A DNA stretch of 64,000 bases from Bradyrhizobium sp. CSS354 (GCF_029051725.1 NZ_JAACFU010000015.1:1-64000); one strand, 5' to 3'. Positions 16,108 through 25,773 are shown, numbered from the stretch's first letter. Made by a program: numbers and translations. The notes: a model not told the origin generated them from the letters alone.

Positions 16108-18147
16108 ATGTCCGGGCGTATCGCGTCGTCCTCGAAGCGCACAATAATGCCGACCCTCAGGTTCCGCGCCAAGATCATTCTGGGCTTTGCCGCCGTGCTG
16201 GTGATCTCCGCCGGCAGCATGGCCTTCTCCTATTTTGGCTTCGAACGGGTCTCGTCCGGGGTCGGGTCCTACCGCAGCAGCGTCACCGAGGCCGATCTCG
16301 CCCGCAACATCGACCGGGAGCTGCTCGCCTATCGCTCGGCCGTCAAATATTTCGTCGTCACCGGCAAGGAGGACGACGCCAAGGCGGCGCTGGACGCGGA
16401 GACCGGCCTGAAGAGCGCCATCGACCAGGCCGTCAAGAGCGCCAAGAAGCCGGCAGGCCAGGAGAGCCTGGGCAAGCTCGGCAAGGAGTTTTCCAACTTC
16501 TCCGCGACCTTCGCAAAGGTCCTCCAGGCCAAGCGTGACAGCGCGCTGCTGGTGCAGAACCAGCTCACGCGCAACGCCAACCTCCTGAAATACAAGCTCG
16601 ACGACATCGGTAACAACGCCTCCGATTCCGAGGCGCAGGCGATCGAGTTCGGGACCAAGCAGGTCAATGCTCAATTCCAGACCGCGAACGCGGCCGCGAC
16701 CAATTTCGTGCTGACATCCGACCAGGCGATCGCGACCAGCGCGCTGGCGCGGCTGAAATTCGTCGAGAACTCGCTCAACGCGGTCTATTCCATGGACGAC
16801 AAGATCGTCGCCGGCCTGAAGGACGCCAAGGAATTGCTCGGTGCCTATCGGGAATCGCTGGAGAAGCTGATCGCCAACGCCAAGATGGTCGATGCTCTCG
16901 TCACCGAGATGAGCGGCTCGGCCGGCGCGATCCTTCAGGGCGCCACCGCCATGAAGGCGGACCTCGTTGCCGAACAGCAGCGGTTGGAGTCCGAATCGGA
17001 AGCGACCATCGGGAAGACCGAGCAACTGGTGCTGATGCTGGCCGTCGGCGGCACGCTGCTCGGCGCGGTCCTCGCCTTCCTGCTCGGCACCGGCATTTCA
17101 CGTCCGATGATCGCGATGTGCAAGGCGATGCGCGAGCTTGCCTCGGGCAATTTCGACGTCGTGCTGCCGGGCCTGGGCCGCAAGGACGAGATCGGCGAGA
17201 TGGCCGGCGCCGTCGAAGAATTCAAGGTCCAGGCCGTGGCCAAGGCCGAGCGCGACGCCGCGGCCAACGAAGCCCAGAATAAAGAAGCGAGCGCTGCTCG
17301 CCGCTCCGAACTGATCCGCTTCGCCGACGATTTCGAGAGCGCGGTTGGCGCCATCGTCTCCAACGTCTCGGCTTCCGCCGTGCAGCTGGAATCGGCGGCC
17401 TCGACGCTGACCCGCACCGCCGAGACCACGCAGAGCCTGTCGAGCCAGGTCGCCGACGTCTCCGAGCAGGCCTCCAGCAACATGCAGTCGGTCGCAACCG
17501 CGACCGAAGAGCTTTCAGCCTCGGTCGAGGAGATCGGCCGTCAGGTGCGCGATTCCAGCCGCATTGCCGAAGCTGCCGTGGTGCAGGCAAAGGAGACCGA
17601 TAATCGCATTGGCAAGCTCTCGCATGCCGCCCAGCAGATCGGCGAAGTCGTCAAGCTCATCACCGCGATCGCCGAGCAGACCAATCTTCTGGCGCTCAAC
17701 GCGACCATCGAGGCGGCACGCGCCGGTGAAGCCGGCCGCGGCTTTGCAGTGGTCGCCAGCGAAGTGAAGTCGCTCGCAAGCCAGACCGCGAAGGCCACCG
17801 ACGAGATCTCCTCGCACATCACGGGCATGCAGGGCGCCACCGCCGAGTCGGTTGCGGCGATCAAGGAGATCGGCGCGACCATCGGCCAGATATCGTCGAT
17901 CTCGACATCGATTGCGAGCGCGGTGGAGCAGCAAGGCGCGGCGACGCAGGAAATCGCACGCAGTGTCCAGACCGTCGCACAGGGTACTCAGACCGCCGCC
18001 ACCGACATCGGTCAGGTCAACCGCGGCGCTGCCGAAACTGGCTCGGCCTCGGAAGAGGTGCTGCACTCGGCCAAGACACTGTCGTCCGAAAGCACCCGCC
18101 TGCGCGCCGAACTCGACCGCTTCATGGGGAATATCCGGGCAGCGTAA
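16108..18147 (+). CDS. Methyl-accepting chemotaxis protein 1
   Basis: 679-residue transmembrane chemoreceptor. A first membrane helix (about residues 22-44) is followed by a largely helical periplasmic sensor of about 270 residues, a second helix at about 310-335 (VLMLAVGGTLLGAVLAFLLG), HAMP, and a cytoplasmic signalling domain with the hairpin tip EQTNLLALNATIEAARAGE. No CheR-docking pentapeptide is seen at the C-terminus, which ends FMGNIRAA. The ATG at 16108 is chosen because both this gene and its neighbour have a G-rich stretch and GGGAATG there; ATGs at 16090 and 16096 are alternatives. The ligand is unknown. The C-terminal half is nearly identical to the next gene. Confidence 0.92.
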   Translation: MSGRIASSSKRTIMPTLRFRAKIILGFAAVLVISAGSMAFSYFGFERVSSGVGSYRSSVTEADLARNIDRELLAYRSAVKYFVVTGKEDDAKAALDAETGLKSAIDQAVKSAKKPAGQESLGKLGKEFSNFSATFAKVLQAKRDSALLVQNQLTRNANLLKYKLDDIGNNASDSEAQAIEFGTKQVNAQFQTANAAATNFVLTSDQAIATSALARLKFVENSLNAVYSMDDKIVAGLKDAKELLGAYRESLEKLIANAKMVDALVTEMSGSAGAILQGATAMKADLVAEQQRLESESEATIGKTEQLVLMLAVGGTLLGAVLAFLLGTGISRPMIAMCKAMRELASGNFDVVLPGLGRKDEIGEMAGAVEEFKVQAVAKAERDAAANEAQNKEASAARRSELIRFADDFESAVGAIVSNVSASAVQLESAASTLTRTAETTQSLSSQVADVSEQASSNMQSVATATEELSASVEEIGRQVRDSSRIAEAAVVQAKETDNRIGKLSHAAQQIGEVVKLITAIAEQTNLLALNATIEAARAGEAGRGFAVVASEVKSLASQTAKATDEISSHITGMQGATAESVAAIKEIGATIGQISSISTSIASAVEQQGAATQEIARSVQTVAQGTQTAATDIGQVNRGAAETGSASEEVLHSAKTLSSESTRLRAELDRFMGNIRAA

Positions 18148-18173
18148 GCTCGAAGCGCGTCACGCACTCCGCC

Positions 18174-18305
18174 GTCGTCCTGGCGAAAGCCAGGACCCAT
18201 GACCCCAAGGCGGAGTTGTCGGGCGAACTGCTAACTCCGAGTCATCGCCAAACTGCTCCCCGGGGTAACAGGTCCTGGATCAGCGCTTCGCTTGTCCAGG
18301 ACGAC
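18174..18305. repeat. Palindromic intergenic repeat, copy B2
   Basis: Starts GTCGTCCTGGCGAAAGCCAG and ends with the complementary GTCCAGGACGAC. It is nearly identical to copy B3 at 20500-20631 over its full length, more so than to the other copies, which matches the duplication of the adjoining chemoreceptor ends. It probably ends the upstream transcript. Confidence 0.75.
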
Positions 18306-18344
18306 CAGACCCTGCGTCACCTAACCGTCGGTTGCGGCGCCACA

Positions 18345-18362
18345 AATTTACCGCCGCTTATC
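18345..18362 (+). promoter_or_regulatory. Conserved upstream block of the two chemoreceptor genes, copy 2
   Basis: AATTTACCGCCGCTTATC matches the block at 16011-16028 in 17 of 18 bases and lies 105 bases before the ATG at 18450. Candidate shared promoter element. Confidence 0.4.
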
Positions 18363-18449
18363 CTTTGCCATTTACCGTGCTCACGCGTCAGGAAGCGGGC
18401 TGCTTCCGGGCTGCGCCTGGTTTTTCCGCGAATGGAATGGGGTGGGGGA

Positions 18450-20483
18450 ATGCCCGTCAAGTCGAAGCCGACCACATCGAAGCTGCTCACCTTGCGTTTT
18501 CGCGCAAAAATCATCCTCGGCTTCGTGGCGGTGCTCGCCATCCTCGCCGTCAGCATGGCTTTCGCGTATTTCGGCTTCGAGCGGATTCAGGCCGCCGTGG
18601 CCTCCTACCGCACTAGCGTCGCCGAAGCGGACCTTGCGCGGACGGTCGATCGCGAGCTGATCGCTTACCAGGGGCTGGCGCGGGCCTACACGCTGACCGG
18701 CGCGGCCGATGATGAGACCGCTGCCAAAGCAGCCGAAGAGAATTTGAGGGCCGCGATCGCCAAGTCGGCGGCGGCCACCACGGGCGCGGCGCGCCGCGAG
18801 CAGGTCGGCAAGCTCGAGGCCGACTTCAAGAGCTTTACCAAGGTGTTCGGCGAGATCATCGGTTTGACGCGCGAGAACGGCAAGATCGCGACCGATGAGC
18901 TCAACAGCGTCGGCAACAAGATCCGGTTCAAGTTCGACGACCTCGCCGATACCGCGGCACTGGCGGGCCTGAATTCGGTTCAGAGCACGGCCAAGGACAT
19001 CACATCGCAATATCTGGCGGTCTCCACCTCGGTCAGCGCCTTCGTCGCCAAGCCGGAGCCGAAGACCGCCGACGGCGTGATCGCCCGCATCAAATTCCTG
19101 GAGACCTTGCTGGTCTCGATCTATGCCAACGACCAGAAGATCACCGACCGCGTTACCGAGATCAGCAATCTCCTCAAGCAGTACCGCACCTCCTTTTCAA
19201 AGCTGACCGAGAACGTGAAGGTCATCGTCAAGCTGAACGGCGAGATGACCAAGACGGCCGCGTCCATTCTCAAGCTCTCGGGTGAGCTGCGGTCGGAGCT
19301 GACGGCGGATCAGCAGCGCATCGAAGTGAGCGCCAATGCCACCATTGGCGACACCGAGCGGACGATGCTGATGATGGCGCTCGGCGGCCTCGCCATTGGT
19401 GCCGCGTTGGCCTGGATGCTGGGCAATGGCATTTCACGTCCGATGATCGCGATGTGCAAGGCGATGCGCGAGCTTGCCTCGGGCAATTTCGACGTCGTGC
19501 TGCCGGGTCTGGGGCGCAGGGACGAGATCGGCGAAATGGCCGGCGCGGTCGAAGAATTCAAGGTCCAGGCCGTGGCCAAGGCCGAGAGCGATGCTGCCGC
19601 CAACGAACTCCAGAACAGGGAGCAGGCCGCAAGCCGTCGTTCCGAGCTGATCCGTTTCGCCGACGATTTCGAGAGCGCGGTTGGCGCCATCGTCTCCAAC
19701 GTCTCGGCCTCCGCCGTGCAGCTGGAATCGGCGGCCTCGACGCTGACCCGCACCGCCGAGACCACGCAGAGCCTGTCGAGCCAGGTCGCCGACGTCTCCG
19801 AGCAGGCCTCCAGCAACATGCAGTCGGTCGCGACCGCGACCGAAGAGCTTTCAGCCTCGGTCGAGGAGATCGGGCGCCAGGTGCGCGATTCCAGCCGCAT
19901 TGCCGAAGCTGCCGTGGTGCAGGCAAAGGAGACCGACAATCGCATTGGCAAGCTTTCGCATGCCGCCCAGCAGATCGGCGAAGTCGTCAAGCTCATCACC
20001 GCGATCGCCGAGCAGACCAATCTTCTGGCGCTGAACGCGACCATCGAGGCGGCACGCGCCGGCGAAGCCGGCCGCGGCTTTGCAGTGGTCGCCAGCGAAG
20101 TGAAGTCGCTTGCGAGCCAGACCGCGAAGGCCACCGACGAGATCTCCTCGCACATCACGGGCATGCAGGGCGCCACCGCCGAGTCGGTTGCGGCGATCAA
20201 GGAGATCGGCGCGACCATCGGCCAGATCTCGTCGATCTCGACATCGATTGCGAGCGCAGTAGAGCAGCAAGGCGCGGCGACGCAGGAAATCGCGCGCAGC
20301 GTCCAGACCGTCGCACAGGGCACTCAGACCGCCGCCACCGACATCGGTCAGGTCAACCGCGGCGCAGCCGAAACCGGCTCGGCCTCGGAAGAGGTGCTGC
20401 ATTCGGCCAAGACGCTGTCGTCCGAAAGCACCCGCCTGCGCGCTGAGCTCGACCGCTTCATGGGGAATATCCGGGCGGCGTAG
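18450..20483 (+). CDS. Methyl-accepting chemotaxis protein 2
   Basis: 677-residue chemoreceptor with the same plan as its neighbour: membrane helix near residues 22-44, helical periplasmic sensor, second helix near 310-335, HAMP and signalling domain with EQTNLLALNATIEAARAGE. From ISRPMIAMCKAMRELASGNF to the end the two proteins differ at only a handful of residues, and the DNA is likewise almost identical, while the periplasmic halves have diverged strongly. The ATG at 18450 follows a G-rich ribosome site; the frame is open back to 18216 but that part covers a repeat. It probably senses a different ligand through the same output machinery. Confidence 0.92.
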   Translation: MPVKSKPTTSKLLTLRFRAKIILGFVAVLAILAVSMAFAYFGFERIQAAVASYRTSVAEADLARTVDRELIAYQGLARAYTLTGAADDETAAKAAEENLRAAIAKSAAATTGAARREQVGKLEADFKSFTKVFGEIIGLTRENGKIATDELNSVGNKIRFKFDDLADTAALAGLNSVQSTAKDITSQYLAVSTSVSAFVAKPEPKTADGVIARIKFLETLLVSIYANDQKITDRVTEISNLLKQYRTSFSKLTENVKVIVKLNGEMTKTAASILKLSGELRSELTADQQRIEVSANATIGDTERTMLMMALGGLAIGAALAWMLGNGISRPMIAMCKAMRELASGNFDVVLPGLGRRDEIGEMAGAVEEFKVQAVAKAESDAAANELQNREQAASRRSELIRFADDFESAVGAIVSNVSASAVQLESAASTLTRTAETTQSLSSQVADVSEQASSNMQSVATATEELSASVEEIGRQVRDSSRIAEAAVVQAKETDNRIGKLSHAAQQIGEVVKLITAIAEQTNLLALNATIEAARAGEAGRGFAVVASEVKSLASQTAKATDEISSHITGMQGATAESVAAIKEIGATIGQISSISTSIASAVEQQGAATQEIARSVQTVAQGTQTAATDIGQVNRGAAETGSASEEVLHSAKTLSSESTRLRAELDRFMGNIRAA

Positions 20484-20499
20484 GGGCAATCCCGCCAAT

Positions 20500-20631
20500 G
20501 TCGTCCTGGCGAAAGCCAGGACCCATGACCCCAAGGCGGAGTTGTCGGGCGAACTGCCCACTCCGAGTCATCGCCCAACTGCTTCCTGGGGTCATGGGTC
20601 CTGGATCAGCGCTTCGCTTGTCCAGGACGAC
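20500..20631. repeat. Palindromic intergenic repeat, copy B3
   Basis: Near-duplicate of the element at 18174-18305, with the same complementary ends (GTCGTCCTGG and CCAGGACGAC). It lies between the convergent second chemoreceptor and DUF3175 genes and may serve as a terminator for both. Confidence 0.75.
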
Positions 20632-20638
20632 CTAGCGC

Positions 20639-20977
20639 TCACTCCCTCCCGAACGCCCGCTTCAGCTCCACCTTTGCCCGCTCCAGCAGCGTGCGCTGCG
20701 TCTGCGGCAGCGTCTTGCCGGCGCGGTTGATGTAGAACGTCAGCATCGACAGCGCTGAGCGGTAAGCGCCGGTCTTGCGGCGCGCGCTGTGCTCGGCCGA
20801 GCGCTTCAGCGAAGCCGCGATCTTCTTTGCGCTGGTCAGCTTGAACACGCCTTGTTTGAGGTCGAGCGCGTCGCTGGCCTTCGTCACGCGCTGTGACCAG
20901 CGCTTCGGTGCGGTGCGTTTGGTGCTCTTGCGCGCCGCTGTTCTGCGAGAATGTGTCGTCTTTCTGGCATGAGCCAT
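20639..20977 (-). CDS. DUF3175 basic protein
   Basis: 112-residue strongly basic protein matching DUF3175 through KRWSQRVTKASDALDL and YRSALSMLTFYINRAGKTLP. The first 25 residues are rich in Arg, Lys, Thr and Ala, much like a DNA- or RNA-binding tail. The family has no established role. It is transcribed alone, converging with the second chemoreceptor and divergent from the MFS gene. Confidence 0.82.
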   Translation of the reverse strand: MAHARKTTHSRRTAARKSTKRTAPKRWSQRVTKASDALDLKQGVFKLTSAKKIAASLKRSAEHSARRKTGAYRSALSMLTFYINRAGKTLPQTQRTLLERAKVELKRAFGRE

Positions 20978-21159
20978 GCGTCAACTCCTTGCGGCTCCGG
21001 CGAAAACCGGCGGCGCGAACAGTCGTTCCACGGGGAACCTGCCCTAACCGCAGACGTTGTCGCAGGTGGCAGGCGGAATGCCGCACCCCCTTGATCGGAT
21101 CGCCCCCCTCCACGTCATGTGAACCGGGGCCATGTCCATTGGTCAGATGCAACAACGCG

Positions 21160-22659
21160 ATGGAATTGCAGCGAAGCCCAGCGCCGAACGATGGACCTGT
21201 GGTCTCCAAGGCGGTCGCGAAGGCGGCCGCGGCCGATCGCATCATCGAAACCAGCATTCCCGCACGACTTGACGCGCTGCCGTGGAGCGGCTTTCACACC
21301 CGCGTCGTGCTCGCGCTCGGCATCACCTGGATTCTGGATGGCCTCGAGGTGACGCTGGCCGGCGCGCTCTCCGGCGCGCTGAAGCAGAGTCCCACCCTGC
21401 ATTTCTCCAATCTCGATCTCGGCATTGCCAATTCCGCCTATCTTGCGGGCGCGGTGCTCGGCGCGCTCGGTTTCGGCTGGCTGACCGACCGCATCGGCCG
21501 CAAGAAGCTGTTCTTCATCACGCTGGCGCTCTATCTCTCGGCGACGGCCGCGACCGCTCTGTCATGGGATGTCGCGAGCTACGCGCTGTTTCGCTTTCTC
21601 ACAGGTGCCGGCATTGGCGGCGAATATACCGCGATCAATTCGACCATCCAGGAACTGGTGCCCGCGCGCTATCGCGGCTGGACCGATCTCGTCATCAACG
21701 GCAGCTTCTGGATCGGTGCCGCGATGGGCGCGGTGGCGGCTATCGTGCTGCTCGATCCCGCGGTGATCGGCCCCGATCTCGGCTGGCGTCTCGCTTATCT
21801 CATCGGCGCGGCCATCGGCCTCGTCGTGCTCTTGATGCGGATGTGGATTCCGGAGAGTCCGCGCTGGCTGATGATCCACGGGCGTCCCGACCAGGCCCAC
21901 GCCATCGTCGACGAGATCGAACGCTCGGTGATCGGACACGACCAGGATACGAGCGAGGCGCGCTTCGCCAAGATTCGCCTGAAAATGCGGAGTCACACGC
22001 CGATCCGCGAGGTCGTGCACACGCTGTTCTCGGTCTATCGACAGCGGGCGATGGTCGGCCTGGTGCTGATGATCGCACAGGCTTTCTTCTACAACGCCAT
22101 CTTCTTCACCTTTGCGCTGGTGTTGACCGACTTTTACGGGATCAGCGCCGATCACGTCGGCTGGTATCTGCTCCCCTTCGCGGCCGGCAACTTCCTCGGT
22201 CCGCTGCTGCTCGGTCGCCTGTTCGATACGCTCGGCCGCCGTACCATGATCATGTTCACCTATGGGACGTCGGGCCTGTTGCTGGCGCTGTCGGGCTATC
22301 TGTTCTCGATCGGCGCCTTGAGCGCGCAGGGGCAGACCATCGCCTGGATGGTGATCTTCTTCTTCGCCTCGCCCGCTGCGAGCGCCGCCTATCTCACCGT
22401 CAGCGAGACCTTTCCCTTGGAAGTCCGCGCGCTCGCGATCGCCGTGTTCTATGCGGTCGGCACCGGCATCGGCGGCGTGATCGGCCCCGCGTTGTTCGGT
22501 GCGCTGATCGACACGGGATCACGCACGAGCGTGTTCGCAGGCTATCTGCTGGGGGCATTCCTGATGATCGCGGCCGCGATCGTGGCGTGGCGCTATGCCG
22601 TCTCGGCGGAACGCAGATCGCTCGAAGAAATCGCACGGCCGCTTGCTTCCATGGAGTAG
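21160..22659 (+). CDS. MFS transporter, sugar-porter-like
   Basis: 499-residue major facilitator protein with about 12 membrane helices. The loop 2-3 signature reads GWLTDRIGRKK and the matching motif in the second half reads GRLFDTLGRR. A sugar-porter-type ES(P)RW motif appears as PESPRWLM before the central loop. Homology begins shortly after the ATG at 21160; the open frame back to 20893 overlaps the divergent DUF3175 gene. Its stop is three bases before otsB, and otsA follows, so a link with trehalose or a related sugar is plausible. Direction of transport cannot be told. Confidence 0.88.
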   Translation: MELQRSPAPNDGPVVSKAVAKAAAADRIIETSIPARLDALPWSGFHTRVVLALGITWILDGLEVTLAGALSGALKQSPTLHFSNLDLGIANSAYLAGAVLGALGFGWLTDRIGRKKLFFITLALYLSATAATALSWDVASYALFRFLTGAGIGGEYTAINSTIQELVPARYRGWTDLVINGSFWIGAAMGAVAAIVLLDPAVIGPDLGWRLAYLIGAAIGLVVLLMRMWIPESPRWLMIHGRPDQAHAIVDEIERSVIGHDQDTSEARFAKIRLKMRSHTPIREVVHTLFSVYRQRAMVGLVLMIAQAFFYNAIFFTFALVLTDFYGISADHVGWYLLPFAAGNFLGPLLLGRLFDTLGRRTMIMFTYGTSGLLLALSGYLFSIGALSAQGQTIAWMVIFFFASPAASAAYLTVSETFPLEVRALAIAVFYAVGTGIGGVIGPALFGALIDTGSRTSVFAGYLLGAFLMIAAAIVAWRYAVSAERRSLEEIARPLASME

Positions 22660-22662
22660 ACT

Positions 22663-23484
22663 ATGAAATCGGAACTGGCTGAATTGGATCAAAAGCGCAC
22701 CATGATCGACGATGAAGCGCCCGATGCGGTGCCGGTGCCTCACGCGCTCGTGCCGCATCTCAATGAAACAGCGATCCTGCTCGACATCGACGGGACGCTG
22801 CTCGACCTGATGCCGACGCCGCGTGAGGTGTGGGTGCCGCCAGGCCTGTCGGAAACACTGAACCGGTTGACGGAGCGCACCTCGGGCGCGCTGGCGATGG
22901 TCAGCGGCCGTTCGCTCAATGACATCGATCTGATCTTCGCGCCCGATGTCTTTCGCGCCGTCGCCGGCCACGGCGCGGAAATGCGGCTTTCCATTGACAA
23001 TGAAGCCGATGCCATCGGTGCGCCGCCGCTGGACAAGGAGCTGAAGCGGCGGCTCGCGGCGGTTGCCAAGCTCAGTCCCGGCATTCTGCTCGAAGACAAG
23101 GGCTATTCGCTGGCGCTGCACTACCGCCTTGCGCCGCATGCGGAGAAGGCGATCTATGAAGCCGTTTCGCTGATCCGCGCCGACCTGCCCAATGCGCCGA
23201 TCGAGGTGCTGCCCGGCAAGTTCGTTTGCGAGATCAAGCATTCCGGTTTCACCAAGGCGACCGGGGTGCGCGAGTTGATGAAGCACGAGCCTTTTAAGGG
23301 ACGCCGTCCGATCTTCATCGGCGACGACGTCACCGACGAAACCGTGTTCGCGATCATGCCCGACATGGACGGGCTCGCCTTCTCGGTCGGTCGCCGCGCC
23401 AGGGGTGTCAACGGGCACTTCGACGCGCCGAACGATGTGCGCGCGTTCCTTGCGCGGCTGCTCGACGACTCACGGTTGGAATAA
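22663..23484 (+). CDS. otsB: Trehalose-6-phosphate phosphatase
   Basis: 273-residue HAD-superfamily phosphatase that dephosphorylates trehalose 6-phosphate. The nucleophile motif DIDGTLLD is at residues 41-48, motif II appears in AMVSGR, and the metal-binding motif IV reads GDDVTDE near residue 220. The VLPGKFVCEIKH stretch matches the OtsB cap. About 30 extra polar residues precede the fold. It is tightly coupled to the MFS gene, with three bases between them, and is followed after 238 bases by otsA. Confidence 0.95.
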   Translation: MKSELAELDQKRTMIDDEAPDAVPVPHALVPHLNETAILLDIDGTLLDLMPTPREVWVPPGLSETLNRLTERTSGALAMVSGRSLNDIDLIFAPDVFRAVAGHGAEMRLSIDNEADAIGAPPLDKELKRRLAAVAKLSPGILLEDKGYSLALHYRLAPHAEKAIYEAVSLIRADLPNAPIEVLPGKFVCEIKHSGFTKATGVRELMKHEPFKGRRPIFIGDDVTDETVFAIMPDMDGLAFSVGRRARGVNGHFDAPNDVRAFLARLLDDSRLE

Positions 23485-23722
23485 GGCGCCGACATCGCGA
23501 AGCCACATTATCGCGCGCGCAATCCCCTGGCGCGCTCGCTTCGTGCTGCGCGCCGACGGTTCCGAAACCGAGTTTGTGCAGCGAAAACGTCAGGTTCCCT
23601 GGAGGTAAACCGGTTCCAACGCGCTCGCCCGATTTTGGTTTCAATTGGTGCAAAGGATGATCAGGAACCATATTGATGAACGGCAGTTAAATGGGGTGGA
23701 ATGAAACAGGAGGGGACGACCT

Positions 23723-25186
23723 GTGAACTTAGTCGTCGTTTCGAATCGCGTCGCGCGCGGCAAACCCAACGAGCCCATGACGGGCGGTCTCGCGGCGGCC
23801 TTGTTACCTGTCGTAGAACATTCGGGCGCGATCTGGGTAGGTTCCTCGGGCCGTGTGCGTGACGGTCATCAAAAGGAGCCGTTCGCCGAGATCGAAGCAC
23901 TGGGTTCGGGCGCGATCGCGACGTTGGATCTGCCGGCGGCGCACTATGGCGGCTATTACGAAGGCTTTGCCAATTCGGCTCTGTGGCCGGCGCTGCATTC
24001 GCGCAGCGATCTGATCCGCGTCTCGCGCGACGACTACGTCAGCTATCGCGAGGTCAACGCCTTCATGGCGCGCGCCTTGATGCGTTTCCGGAAAGCACAA
24101 ACCGCGTTCTGGGTGCAGGATTATCATTTCCTCGCGCTCGGCGCGGAGCTGCGCGACCTCGGCGTCGACGATCCGATCGGCTTCTTCCTCCATACGCCAT
24201 GGCCGGTCGCCGCGGTGATGCAGGGCGTGCCCAATCATCGCGAGCTGATCACGGCGATGCTGGCCTACGATCTGATCGGCTTCCAGACCCATGACGATTG
24301 CCAGAATTTTCTCGGCTATGTCGCGAGCGAACTCGGCCTCGCCGTCGAAGACGGCGTTGCGATCTCGCAGCATGGCCGAACGCGCTGCGAGGTGTTTCCG
24401 ATCGGCATCGACGCCGAGAAGTTCGCGCAATACGCGGCGAAATCGGCGTCGCATCCGGACGTGTCGCGGCTGCGCCGCAGCCTCAACGGTGAGCGGCTCG
24501 CGATCGGCGTCGACCGGCTCGATTATTCCAAGGGCCTCGTCAACCGCATCAGCGCGTTCGATCGACTCTGGACCGATCATCCGCAATTTGCGCGCAGCAT
24601 TTCGCTGTTGCAGATCGCAAATCCCTCGCGCGGTGCCATCGAAGCCTATGGCAATTTGCAGAACGAGGTTGCGCGGCTCGTGTCCGACGTCAATGGCCGC
24701 CACGGCGAGGCCGACTGGACACCGATCCGCTATCTCAACAAGGGTTTTAGCCAGGCCGTGCTGGCGGGTCTCTACCGCACCGCGCAGATCGGCGTCGTGA
24801 CCCCGCTGCACGACGGCATGAACCTTGTCGCCAAGGAATACGTCGCCGCGCAAAACCCGGCCGATCCCGGCGTGCTGGTTTTGTCGAAATTCGCCGGCGC
24901 GGCCAACGAACTCGACGCCGCGCTGCTGGTCAATCCGCACGACATCGACGGCATGGCGCGCGCGATCGCGGTCGCTGCCGCGATGCCGCTCACCGAGCGC
25001 AAGATGCGCTGGGATGCGATGATGAAGAAGCTGCGCGGCCACACCATCCAGCAATGGTCTGCGGATTTCGTCGCTGAGCTGGAGAAGTGCCGGACCGAGA
25101 AGGCCGCGGTCGCGCCGCTCGCCAACCAGCCGCCGCAAGCGCTGCGCTGGCTCAAGTCGGCGATATCAGGTGTGCGGTTGATCTAG
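23723..25186 (+). CDS. otsA: Alpha,alpha-trehalose-phosphate synthase (UDP-forming)
   Basis: 487-residue GT20 glycosyltransferase joining UDP-glucose and glucose 6-phosphate. Visible family blocks are LVVVSNRVA at the N-terminus, WVQDYHFLALG, GFFLHTPWP, the nucleotide-site region GVDRLDYSKGL and DGMNLVAKEYVA. It starts at GTG 23723 after AGGAGGGG. With OtsB it completes the osmoprotectant pathway. The 238-base gap from otsB means it may have its own promoter; I saw no clear terminator in that gap. Length matches the family. Confidence 0.96.
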   Translation: MNLVVVSNRVARGKPNEPMTGGLAAALLPVVEHSGAIWVGSSGRVRDGHQKEPFAEIEALGSGAIATLDLPAAHYGGYYEGFANSALWPALHSRSDLIRVSRDDYVSYREVNAFMARALMRFRKAQTAFWVQDYHFLALGAELRDLGVDDPIGFFLHTPWPVAAVMQGVPNHRELITAMLAYDLIGFQTHDDCQNFLGYVASELGLAVEDGVAISQHGRTRCEVFPIGIDAEKFAQYAAKSASHPDVSRLRRSLNGERLAIGVDRLDYSKGLVNRISAFDRLWTDHPQFARSISLLQIANPSRGAIEAYGNLQNEVARLVSDVNGRHGEADWTPIRYLNKGFSQAVLAGLYRTAQIGVVTPLHDGMNLVAKEYVAAQNPADPGVLVLSKFAGAANELDAALLVNPHDIDGMARAIAVAAAMPLTERKMRWDAMMKKLRGHTIQQWSADFVAELEKCRTEKAAVAPLANQPPQALRWLKSAISGVRLI

Positions 25187-25192
25187 TCTTCT

Positions 25193-25213
25193 TCTCCCCG
25201 TTTTTTCGGGGAG
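25193..25213 (+). terminator. Short hairpin after otsA
   Basis: CTCCCCG and CGGGGAG are complementary around a TTTTTT loop, seven bases past the otsA stop. There is no T run after the stem, so it is a weak terminator candidate or a repeat remnant. Confidence 0.4.
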
Positions 25214-25235
25214 GGCAGGGGCGAACACGAGAACC

Positions 25236-25577
25236 TCAATAGCAATACGACACGCCCTCCAGAATCGCGCACTGCCGCTTGTTCGGCGCGTTCGGATCGT
25301 CGAGCGGCACCATGCCCTTGCCTTGGCCGACGAACACGCCTGGCCCGACATGCACCGACCTCTTGTTGCCGATGATGACGCTTTGATGCGGCGTCGAGCT
25401 CGAACGCGTGCCGTCCGGCCAGAGGATTGAGTCTCCCGAAAGCATCCCGCGCCGTCCGTCGTCGCAGCTGACGTCGAGCCCTTGCCGGGTGCAGACCTGT
25501 GCGGCGGCCGGTCCGGCGAAGGCGGCGGCAAGGGCCGAAATCAGGCTCAGCGCAGCGATGGTGTTGCGGATGGTCAT
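25236..25577 (-). CDS. Small secreted four-cysteine protein, unknown function
   Basis: 113-residue protein with a clear signal peptide cleaved after AGPAAAQ (about residue 27). The mature part of about 86 residues has four Cys, two near the start (VCTR, SCDD) and two at the very end (QCAI, YCY), suitable for two disulfides that tie the ends together. The middle contains Gly- and Ser-rich turns and no motif I recognise. It is a single gene converging on otsA. Hypothetical, but the signal peptide and codon pattern support a real gene. Confidence 0.75.
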   Translation of the reverse strand: MTIRNTIAALSLISALAAAFAGPAAAQVCTRQGLDVSCDDGRRGMLSGDSILWPDGTRSSSTPHQSVIIGNKRSVHVGPGVFVGQGKGMVPLDDPNAPNKRQCAILEGVSYCY

Positions 25578-25773
25578 GGTGCCCCCGGACGTGTTTGACG
25601 GTCTTGAGTGAATCGTCGCGCCAAACCCGCCACCGGTTCAGTTGGCGGGCGGTTCCGAGCGGTGGCGCCGCGCCTGATATTATCTATAAAATACAACACC
25701 TTACGGAAAAATCACCCGATTTCCCCGCGATCCCTTGCAAAATCATCGGCGCCCCTTCAAGAGAGTGCGCTCC

